Source: Rhodocollybia butyracea (Eukaryota > Basidiomycota > Agaricomycetes > Agaricales > Omphalotaceae). From it: 35,143 nt of DNA. The DNA is taken from the NCBI GenBank assembly GCA_015501585.1, contig JADNRY010000610.1, positions 1 through 35,143 on the forward strand. The letters are read 5' to 3'. Positions 20,795 through 29,534 of the stretch are shown here, piece after piece (the stretch's first letter is position 1; every line of letters begins with the position of its first letter). The notes under the pieces are model-generated. The model was not told the origin of the DNA, did no database searches, and saw nothing but the letters and a program-made list of their open reading frames with translations. Position numbers and translations under genes: made by a program.

Positions 20795-22785
20795 CTAAAC
20801 CTTCACAAATACGCGTCGATCCTTATGAAACCGTGCTTTTCATAAATGAAGTTCAAAACGAGAAAACAAATGAGAAGATGGATCAATGCTTACCATATAG
20901 TATACAAAGTGCACCCACTATCTGCATCGATCCAGAGTACAACGATACCGCCGCCCAGTTATTGCCAGAAGACGACAGCACGACAGCAGCAATGGAGGAG
21001 CCTGCAAATTGTCCTAATGGAAGAATAAATTAGCTTCTAGTCCTCTGTCTTCTTGTTTAGCAAAAGGAACTCACCCGGTGAATTAGCCAAGATCATAAAT
21101 CCAGTAATTGTCGAAAGTCCCTCAACCCCAAACATCTTGGCGCACACCACAGGCAACAGACTCAGAAACCAAGACCCAATCAACCCATTCAAGATCGAAA
21201 ACGTTAGGATTGCTGCGTAAGACCGCGACAAGGTCCAGAATACCATTTGAAGCATACCCCCAACGAAGAAAGAGAGGAAGAACATGTTAGTTGGACCAAA
21301 GGTGTCTGCCAAGCGCCCGGCAGTGATCTATGCGGGACGGTGGGCTCAGATTGAGGTAGAGCATAAACTCCATGATGATATTCTACTTACTCTTCCGATA
21401 CCAACTAAATGAAATGAATATTATTCCTCACGGTGTGACTCAATTTAAGAGATACTCACGAGAAAAATTCATGACTATGAGAGGAACAGTAACAAGAAGG
21501 GAGTCGGGATTCAAACTAGGAACCATTTCCCTCGTATATGTTGTGCTTAAGTAGTAGGGTGTCTTCGAATCGATGAGGACAAGCAGAACAGACACATCGG
21601 AGAGACACATACCAAAAACCCAAATACTCCAAAAAACATGCTGAAAGTAACACTAAAAAAAGTACCCGTAACTTTCCTTGGAAGCCATCGCTTTTTGGCC
21701 GCAGGATTCAAGCCTGGATGTGTCCTCTCTTTGAGCAAAAAACCATGCAAAGAACCAGATTAGTGCGTGTGCCGAACTGAATGCGAGCATGGAGTCTCTA
21801 TAGCCTATTTTGAGGATCCTGTCGTTCGAACGGTCAGATGCATAGGAGATCAACGGAGTTCAACATCCCGCTAAAAATAACTTGAAAAAGAGGTACCTAC
21901 AGTTTACGCATAATCAACGTTTCAATTCCGCCTCCAATACCTGTCCCAGAGACCGCAATGCCCGTCGCCAGCCCTCTTTTCTTCAAAAACCACTGAGAGC
22001 ATATCGAATAATATAAAGGCATTCCAATCCCCTGAGATATGCCCAGCAAACAGCCCTGAAATAAAAACAGCTGGTACACTTTGGTAGCGAACGCCGATGC
22101 AAGTAGGCAGAGGTACGCCAGCGTACAGCTGATGGCAATCATTCTCTAAGGGTTATTGTTAGCAGCATAAGTTGGTTGTCACAACTATGTGTTCATCCAA
22201 ACGTGACAAACCTTGTAGCCGCTACATCAAGGAACGAGTCCGCAGTTAGGTGGAACGACTCATATTCATACAGTTGAGGTTTGTCAATACTTACAATCGA
22301 TCCCCCAATCCTCCAAACAAGTATGAGCTCCCATTCATTGTCTGTTAAACATGTGAGTCGATTGGACCCTTGATCGAAAGTTGCCCACTCACAAAGTTAG
22401 CAAGGCCGATAATGATTGTAAAAACTGTGAGGCTGGTGCCGGGAAACATCGTTGTATGATAATAGTCTTGCAGGACACCCCAGTTTAAGCCAAAACCAAA
22501 AACAGTACAAGCGTAAAGAAAAGATCCCAATACGACGAGCCAGGCGCGGAGTCCGCCATCGGGATAGGCATCCTCGATAGCGATAGAGGTAGGCGCTGAG
22601 TTCTCTGAACCGGTCGAGCCTGGCTTCTCGCTCGAAACAGTGGCACATCTCTCTCGAGTTAGAGGTGGTTCGAGCTCAGCTGGAGGGCTATAGGGAAGAG
22701 CAAAGGTTGCCTCGATGGGCATGATGTCCTTGGATTGAACGACATAAGGACTAGCAAAAAAATCCTCTTCTTTAAGAGCCGACAT
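20795..22785 (-). CDS. MFS transporter, monocarboxylate (MCT)-like family, one apparent frameshift
   Basis: Ten exons: 22785-22393, 22341-22295, 22221-22212, 22145-21901, 21818-21613, 21562-21460, 21404-21391, 21327-21075, 21013-20894 and 20835-20795. After a hydrophilic N-terminus, the MCT-type entry motif appears as YPDGGLRAWLVVLG. GDRFGYKRMIAISCTLAYL is the cytoplasmic loop, and SGTGIGGGIETLIM, TPYYLSTTY, FWTLSRSYAAILTFSILNGL and TGFMILANSPGQFAGSSIAA follow, as in fungal MCT-like permeases. About 12 membrane spans over 476 residues fit the family. Two exons are only 10 and 14 nt, and both are required to keep the frame. In exon 5 the frame slips at a six-base run (plus-strand A6, 21737-21742): WFFAWF must continue as LLKERTHPGLN, which needs one base fewer. 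Substrate unknown (monocarboxylate-like, riboflavin or others). Two TATA-like motifs lie 69-85 bp upstream. Confidence 0.88.
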
Positions 22786-22853
22786 GCCAGTGAAGGGAGT
22801 TGAAAAGAAACGCGATGCGAGGGAATGGATAAATTGGGAACGAACGGAGCGCC

Positions 22854-22870
22854 ATTATAAAGGATTATAA
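22854..22870 (-). promoter_or_regulatory. Duplicated TATA-like motif of the MFS gene
   Basis: On the minus strand TTATAAT occurs twice 10 bp apart (22870-22864 and 22860-22854), about 70-85 bp before the ATG at 22785. Confidence 0.45.
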
Positions 22871-23454
22871 ACGGCCAATGTTTTGTTTACTTCTGTTACT
22901 GACAAGTGTCAACATATGAAGCGAAACTTGAAAAAAAAAGTGACAAAAAAACATGCTTGTTGGAACTTGAGGCCTTGAAGATCGATCTGCTTCTGTTTGA
23001 GCACGAGTGACGACCTCTTGATGAAATACAAAGCAAACTCCTGAACTTGCCTGAAGAGCATGAGTTGGACTTTCGTATTCACGTAAGCAGAAGTATTCCG
23101 GGATTCATCGAGGACTGGCACGCAAGTTGCATTAGTGTACTTACAGGTTACGGACACAGTAGGTAGTGTTCCAATGAGCTCTGTCGAAAACACGGCATAG
23201 TCAGTAACTCACTATAAAAGGCTTTAGGTTCACAGATCAAATTATTGAAAAAACATTATTGGCGGAATCCCATCTCCGACCTTCTGCTATGAAGGCAGGC
23301 ATAAGTAATATCCCAAAATTAACATCACAGCCAGTGGGAGGTTTACACGTTTGAATTTAGTCAAGCCTTCTCGAGTCCGAGGCATCACGACTTTAAGAAC
23401 TTCTCCGAGCTTAAATCCTCGCTTGAAGTGCTGAGGAGGAAAGATGTTTTCTTA

Positions 23455-23947
23455 CTACGTGGCGTTCAAAGACGCAGCACTCAGTAAGTGCACTGTACGC
23501 CCGCTCAGCTTGAGGCCTCTAGGCTTTAGCTTTCGGATGTAGTACTTTACACGCTTCGCACTCTTGGAGATTGCGTGAGATCCTTGAACCCAGTACTGAT
23601 TGGTGTGAAAGGTCAGTTTGTGCATTGTCCAGCGTGTGTGGCATGAAGCACCCGGGCCCTTTCGTGTAGCAGCTCGAGGGTTGAGAGTATGATTGCAAAG
23701 ATCGACCACGGTAAGAACATCGCCGCAAATAAGTAGAATGGCGCTTCGGGCAATGACGAGGGCGACAGTGTGGACGAAAATTTGTTGACTATATGACCAG
23801 AAATAGATCGTCTACCGAATCGAGTCCACATCGAACAAAAGAAACACTAATCGCAGTGAATACAAATGCGGTGAAACAAAGGCTCAGAAATGCATCGAAA
23901 TTGCGTTGGCTTGGCTGAGAGCTGGTTTCTGCTTGGGGGCGCTCCAT
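23455..23947 (-). CDS. Possible small membrane protein, unrecognised
   Basis: On the minus strand an ATG at 23947 (MERPQAETSSQPS...) leads into one hydrophobic segment (FLSLCFTAFVFTAISVSF). A second strongly hydrophobic segment (FYLFAAMFLPWSIFAIILST, about 23740-23680) sits in another frame, followed by a basic stretch (SKSAKRVKYYIRKLKPR). Introns could connect these, but no junction I tried keeps frame with good splice sites, so either an intron is atypical or the gene is decayed. No family recognised. The remaining sequence between 22871 and 23455 shows nothing firm. Confidence 0.22.
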
Positions 23948-23990
23948 CAGTCTCCTTATGAAAGGATCTTTGGGCCGAAATTGACGAATG

Positions 23991-24140
23991 ATGACTGATT
24001 CCTTCCTGGCTGGCTTGAACAGTTAAAACGGAGGAGGTGAATGGTCACGACACCGTTGAGAAATAATGACTGATTCCTTCTTGGCTGGCTTGAAGGGCTA
24101 AAACAGAGGAAGTGAGTGGTCACGACACCGTTGAGAAATA
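23991..24140. repeat. 75-bp tandem duplication upstream of APC11
   Basis: 23991-24065 and 24066-24140 are direct copies beginning atgactgattcctt and ending caccgttgagaaata, with roughly eight substitutions and no length change. They end 45 bp before the APC11 start codon, so they probably lie in its promoter or 5' UTR. Confidence 0.9.
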
Positions 24141-24185
24141 AGCGACGACAAGCGCTTAACTAATAACTATGCTCTTTCGTCTACT

Positions 24186-24634
24186 ATGAAAGTTGAAATC
24201 AAAAACTGGCACGCTGTAGCACAATGGCGATGGGATACTGGGGTTTCTGAAGCAAACGGAATGGACGACGATGAAGGAGATGTCTGTGGAATCTGCCGTG
24301 TTCCGTATGAAGGCTGTTGCCCAGCATGCAAGATTCCAGGAGACGATTGTCCTTTGAGTGAGTGGCCAGTTTGCCTTTGTTATTTGTCAGTTTCTCAATG
24401 ATTGATTTAAACCAGTCTGGGGCGAATGCACTCACGTATTCCATATGCATTGTCTACTCAAGTGGATCGGAACTACAGCGTCAAAACAGCAGTGTCCGAT
24501 GGATCGAAGGACGTGGGGTCAGTCTGTTCCTATTTTCTCAAGCAATACTCTTTCATCCTTTTGTAGTTACTGCTGAACGCAAGGTCGGATCAACTCCAGA
24601 GTCTGCTTCAGCTTCAGGCTCTACCTCTGCTTAG
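24186..24634 (+). CDS. APC11: Anaphase-promoting complex subunit 11 (RING-H2)
   Basis: Catalytic RING subunit of the APC/C, which recruits the E2 enzyme for ubiquitination of cyclins and securin in the nucleus. Exons 24186-24357, 24416-24517 and 24567-24634 join in frame to 113 residues. The family signature is clear: MKVEIKNWHAVAQWRWD, CGICRVPYEGCCPACKIPGD, DCPLIWGECTHVFHMHC, LLKWIG, QQCPMDRRTW. The last zinc pair reads C-P-M-D, an Asp where many APC11 proteins have Cys; Asp occupies that position in the related Rbx1. A short acidic insert (ANGMDDDEGD) precedes the RING, and a serine-rich tail of about 25 residues (ERKVGSTPESASASGS) extends beyond the usual end. Length otherwise typical. Confidence 0.95.
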
Positions 24635-25084
24635 CCTTGTTTTCAAAGTCCCAGAATGCTGGCACCAACGGCTACTATGACTTTCATTGCGACACTTATC
24701 CGCTGGTTTCACCAACCAGGCCCTGGAAATTCCGCATAGGTATTCTCAGGAGGTCTGACGGGTACATTCACTCTCGACGACAGTCCATTCGGTCGATTCT
24801 TGCTCAAGTTTTTGGTAACTGTTATCGATGATTACGTTTTATGTCCTACGTGTAAAACTATCGCCCGAGCTGGCATACATAGTACTTTCCGACTCGACTA
24901 GCTGTGGACCGTGGTGCTATCCTGGAGCTTAAGGTTTCGGAATCGCGTATAACACTCGGATTAAATCGGTTGTCGTTGAATTCTACTCAGCCTCTGCATT
25001 GCAAGATGATTGACATTTAGTACAGCGACAGGCAATCCGAAGAGGTTACGGTATGTAGCTAGATGCGAAGGCGACAGTATCATA
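24635..25084. other. Gene-free stretch holding the mL44 relic
   Basis: Apart from the duplicated fragment at 24790-24945, short open frames here have no recognisable content. The APC11 and the unknown minus-strand gene are convergent across it. Confidence 0.4.
24790..24945 (-). pseudogene. Duplicated 3' end of the mL44 gene
   Basis: The sequence matches 26430-26615 (last exon end plus 3' flank of mL44). Shared blocks are tgttatcgatgatta, tacgtgtaaaacta and cccgagctggcatacat, and after them tttccgactcgactagctg. On the minus strand it would read a C-terminus like MYASSGDSFTR followed by a stop, as in the parent. Similarity fades after about 24945. Confidence 0.85.
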
Positions 25085-25926
25085 CTACGATATTCTAACA
25101 CCATTAGAATCATACTTCTTGGTGATAGGGTTCAAGTAATCCCAGAGCTCCTCAAAACGTCCTGCGTCAAGTCAGACATAGATGAAGAAGCATCAGCATG
25201 TGCATGATCACTCACCATCCGATACATCCTCAAAACCATACCAATCGAACGTCAAATTCAATCTAGTAGAGAGCTCATTCATCAGCTCATCCGACGGAAT
25301 CAGTCCTCCGCCGTTCTGGGTCCATATTTCGTCCTTCCAGGGATATTTGAGGGCAAAGTAATACAGATGAAGATCATCGTGCATAGCTCGCCCGTAATAG
25401 TTATAGTAGCCCGTGAGGCCAAGGTCATCGAGCACATCAGAACAACGAAGACAGAACTCATAAGCGTCAGCTAGGCCTAGAGCTTTAGCTGTCGAGTCGT
25501 CGATTGTGAAGCCGTAGAGTAGTACCTGGTTCTGAGGGCCTAGCAGATACGCGGGAATGGGTGCTGGAACAGTGACCGGGATGGGAGGCCTTTCAAAGGA
25601 ATATGTTCCAGACTGAGACAGGATTTATTATTGTGAAGAACGTACTTTGTTCCTAGCAATGAGGGTAGGTACTTGGGGTAGGACGGGTTGCCATTGTCGC
25701 TATCGTTTCAAAGGGTCATAGAGAACAGAAAGAGAACAGAAATTGTAACACTGGGAAAACCTTACAGTGGGCGTTGGACGATGCGTGTTCGACGTTCGTC
25801 AAAGTCGCGTTCTACAGTGGCGTGACACGCCGGCGGCCGCGCCTAATGGGTGCGCCTCCTTGTGGCCGTACCGAAGTCTGGCTTTACCGTTTCTCCTGCA
25901 CTTAACTTCAAACCAAATACTGCCAT
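25085..25926 (-). CDS. Conserved-looking protein of unknown function, 215 aa
   Basis: Five exons (25926-25888, 25842-25766, 25700-25643, 25612-25216, 25161-25085) join in frame from ATG to TAG. The product begins MAVFGLKLSAGET, has a proline-rich middle (PPIPVTVPAPIPAYLLGP) and a tyrosine/aspartate-rich segment (GYYNYYGRAMHDDLHLYYF). It ends FEELWDYLNPITKKYD. There is no signal peptide or membrane span. I do not recognise a domain. The third intron uses a weak donor (gttctt, 25642), and the first exon is the least certain; the other junctions are standard. The clean phase agreement over four introns argues that it is a real, intact gene. Confidence 0.65.
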
Positions 25927-26473
25927 GCCATGGGTTACTGGGTGTAACTTGACAGCCCCCGCGCGCATTCCGACACAAGTACTTTTAAATCTCGTTCCTA
26001 TTATCCACCCTAGCCATCGTCGATGCCTCCCCTCTGGAAGTCCGTCTGCACAGCACCCTTTTATCGGCTGGGTTTTTTCGTCCCTTTATCAAATCTTCTG
26101 ATTGTGCTGAATCCGTGGAACCTTGAGCATGGAGATATAACGAACGAAAACCGGTAAATCAGCCGAATATTTCTGCATCTCCTGCCAGCAACACGAACAA
26201 GCTGCAAAATCCACGGCACACGCGACACACGACACAGGTTCGCATAACATATCTCCTCACTCAGTAACAATGAGCATCGCCGGAAAACTAGTAGCACGCT
26301 CCAAAGGAAGGGAAATTGGGCTTTCAAGCTCAGAAACCATGTCCGCCCGTATCTGTTTCCTTGCGGTGGCCTTCTTCTGAACATAGAGTTCCTCTTTTAT
26401 GGTCATACCTGCTGTACCCTCTGGTCGATTCCCGCTCGCACAGTTTTTGAAAATTGTTATCGATGATTAGGTT
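25927..26473. other. Intergenic, no gene recognised
   Basis: Lies between the start of the unknown gene and the 3' end of mL44. A minus-strand open frame at 26061-26384 is arginine-rich with no domain and no splice support. The last 40 bases are the 3' flank that is duplicated at 24790. Confidence 0.4.
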
Positions 26474-27675
26474 TTATGCGCTACGTGTAAAACTATTGCC
26501 CGAGCTGGCATACATAATTTCCGACTCGACTAGCTGTGGTGCTTTGTATTCGCCCTCTGGGGCTTTTGTGAAAACGTCGCCTAGACCGACGGGGAAGGTT
26601 TCGGAAGGGAATTGGACGAGATGCGGTGGTGTCCGTGTGAGGTATACTCGTAGAAGCGCGTCCTCTGCAGCCTACAAGAAAGTGAGAAAGATACGAGAAG
26701 GAGAGCTAGACCGCACGTACGCGAAATTCCGCCATCTTTAATGAACTTCCGAACCCTTCTCCCAGCTGGTCCTCCCCTGAAAATATCCCAACGACAAAAA
26801 CGGGCGTATTAGAATATCGACCGGTTTCTTTAAGTAATCTAGAAGAACTGTTAAAAACAAACTGACAAGCATGTTTTCATAACGTGCCTAGATTTTGGAT
26901 GCTCCCGCTGAAACTTTTTCACCATCTCAAGAAGCGCTTTTTTCGGGTCAAGGAACTTGATCATCCCACGTAAATCCACCTCCCGACTGAGGAAATAAGA
27001 ATGAACAAATTTTCTAGCGGAGGGAAGAGAGCGTTGGTTGTAAACTAGGGCAGTGAGTGCTCTTGGTATTGATGCCAACGCGTCCGAGTGAAGAACGCCG
27101 GACTTTAATAGGGTACCACGCTGTACGAAAAGCTTTAGAAATAGAACAGGACTTGAGGAAGCAATACACACTGATCTATGCCATCGTAACAAAGGAGTTG
27201 CACCCATTTCCTGGGCGACATTTGCGCAAGGTAACGGACCAACATGTGCTGTAACAGCGGCCTTCATGACACGCGTAGGGAGATACGGATATGTTGCTCT
27301 AACGTATTCAGTTGCAAAGAGACCCATTAACGAGTTTCCTATTGCCGCAAGCTGCCCATTTGTTACCGGTGCTGGGTCATGAGGTTTGTGCTGCTGAACC
27401 AGTTGTACGAACGACGGGTGGGTGCATACTTGTTGTGTAATTTCTGTCGACGTGAGGACAGATGCAAGGCCTATTCTATGAGCAAACGCAGATAAAGCAG
27501 TGGAAGGAGGGGGTTGTAAAGAAGCCCAGGCTTCTGGGTTTATAGTCGACTTTGGGATTTCTTGACCTTTGACGGAGAGAAGTTCTTTTGGCGGGAATTT
27601 CTGAAGATGTGCAACGGAAAGGGAGGAGGCTAGCTTTGCCGTCGTCGATGCGAGTCGTCGTTGCACATGTCCCAT
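26474..27675 (-). CDS. MRPL3: Mitochondrial large-subunit ribosomal protein mL44 (MRPL3), RNase III fold
   Basis: Structural protein of the mitochondrial ribosome. Four exons (27675-27172, 27120-26888, 26838-26721, 26671-26474) give 350 residues. The N-terminus (MGHVQRRLASTTAKLASSLS) is a plausible mitochondrial targeting peptide: basic, serine-rich, no acids. The RNase III-like domain is seen as THPSFVQL, NGQLAAIGNSLMGLFATEYV and ASIPRALTALVYNQRSLPSA. The catalytic acidic signature of true RNase III (ERLEFLGD) is replaced by NGQLAAIGNSLM, as expected for this non-catalytic paralogue. A double-stranded RNA-binding segment follows (FVVGIFSGEDQLGEGFGSSL, AEFRAAEDALLRVYL). Intron 2 (26887-26839) starts with GC instead of GT, and no GT donor keeps the frame. 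A CACGTG box lies 81 bp upstream. Its 3' end is copied at 24790-24945. Confidence 0.93.
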
Positions 27676-27755
27676 TTGCTCGTCGTCGTTCGAGCTCTCG
27701 ATTTTTTTAAGCGGCCAATACAGTCATGTGCGTCTGGCGCTTGTATTCGGAGATT

Positions 27756-27761
27756 CACGTG
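27756..27761. promoter_or_regulatory. CACGTG box upstream of mL44
   Basis: Perfect CACGTG 81 bp before the mL44 start codon. Similar hexamers occur at 7887, 9485 and 29314, so a single copy is weak evidence on its own. Confidence 0.35.
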
Positions 27762-29534
27762 GAAGTCGGTCCGGAGTCCGGGACAGTGTTCAGATCATGA
27801 GTCGAGCGGTTCTTGGAGGCTTTCTCTCTGGAATTTCTACCTTCATAAACTGCGCCGCTCTTTCTGCTCGAGCCTCACCTGTGGTCCTGTGGTCTTGCAC
27901 GCGGCATTTTTAAAATCTCTGAACGCACCCGGTTGGTGTGGTTATTGACTTCGGCAAGGACGAGTTTGAAGAAATACATAGGATATCCGGATACTTTACC
28001 AAATGGATGAGAACGTCGGGAAACTTTCCTGCCTTTCGTCAAGAACCAGGGCTCCCGAAAATCAAGAACACGTATGCCTCGAACACGCAAGCACAATCAA
28101 AATCCGGCAACACTGTCGCACACGAAATCTTTTTTTTGTGACGGCCACCATGGCACCTTATCGGTATCTTTTGTCTCTCTCAACGTTCAATCCTTGTGCT
28201 ACGGTGGCTATTGAGAGAAGAGTTTTAATGAACGTGACTCGTCCAAACGCACACCTACTGGGGTTTCTACTTCAGCAACGTCAGTTCTCGTTTCCGCGTC
28301 TTCTCTGATGAAAAAGAATAAGTATCTGCAGAGATTTCGAGCAACTACCTTTGACTGCAAGAATATCATGCATCTCGTTTTCGTAGTTCCGCCTTACTCA
28401 GCTCCTTGCTCATTAATGATTTGTAATTTTCTTGAGCTCTCTTTGCTTCTGCCCTGCGCTGTGTAGTACTTCCAATGTCGAGTCCCAGGAGGTCATAATG
28501 AAGATTGTGCCAACGGTGTAAAATTAGTCGAGGTCAAAGTTTATCAACCTCGCCGCTTGTCTGTTGAAGACGACGAAACGGCAATGCTAGTCAATGACTT
28601 CAAGAACTCAATCGATTATTAGCCCCGAACATTGCCATTTTTTTTCCACCCTCAATCCCTCAGATATGTAAGTCAACCCTATGAGTGTGAGTGGAAACTA
28701 TGTATGCACATAATTCTACTTCGTGCCTCGACATACTTGATCTGTCTAGCTTGGGGAGTAAAAATGGTCAAACACAGGGAGGGGGATAGTAAACATTTCG
28801 ATACGACTACAAATTCTTCTGGATGTCAAGAAGCTCATGCAATGTGTGCTTTCGCTTCCTCTGACCGCGTTATCATCAAAGTTTCCCCGGTCGGATCCAT
28901 TTCCATTTCGAGGAAGCAATTGTAACCTTCGCTGCAGGGACGAAATGCAGGCCGGGACCGCCACGGCACGAACAGAACTGCTGTAGTACAGTAATAGCTT
29001 GAAAAGGCTTACCACCATGGCGCCGTATCTTGCGTCTCTCGAATCTCTATGCTCGGTAGAAGCTTTTTGCTGCCTTATCGAGAGCCTGGTACGTTTCCGG
29101 TGCAAAGGCTGGTTCCACGGAACGCAAAACGAGGATTATTCCCATGGTCGGGTGCTGCGATATTGGAACCTTATCGCTGCTGATTATATGGCAGGTGCCA
29201 TATTTGAAAGACGCGTCTGAGCGACACTTCAAACTTTATCGTACCCGGATTGTGCATTATGATTTTTATCACGTCAATATAGCTTTAGTTTTTACTAAGT
29301 GACGCCTCACGCTCACGTGTTACAACACTTACCTCATATGTCCGGATCTATAAACGAATATAAGTACGTTCTCGATTTTCTCTTCTCTCTACTCGTCTCC
29401 CTTAGTCTAATTCGTTTGGCTCATATCGCCTCCATAATTCTCACTACTACGGACTTCCAAGTTTCAGGTCACTCATTCACACAAAGTTATTTAAACTACA
29501 CTCTCTTTTTCATTCAGGACGGACGCCAGCGATT
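27762..29534. other. Gene-poor stretch with one possible terminal exon
   Basis: The only coding-like piece is on the minus strand at about 28366-28540, reading HRWHNLHYDLLGLDIG then QRRAEAKRAQENYKSLM and ending ELRKRDA before a TGA at 28366-28368. It has no start and no recognisable upstream exons. Two ATGs in good context occur at 28150 and 29016, each followed by MAPY, but the reading frames are short and unlike known proteins. A CACGTG lies at 29314-29319 and a TATA-like tataaac near 29350, upstream of the P450. Confidence 0.35.

Noticed and set aside
28150..29220. Two short frames starting MAPY at 28150 and 29016, both in good start context
   Set aside because: Similarity stops after a few residues, frames are short, and there is no splice or domain support.
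7887..29319. CACGTG box enrichment across the window
   Set aside because: Six occurrences in 35 kb is about what chance predicts; only the pair at 16056/16071 was kept.
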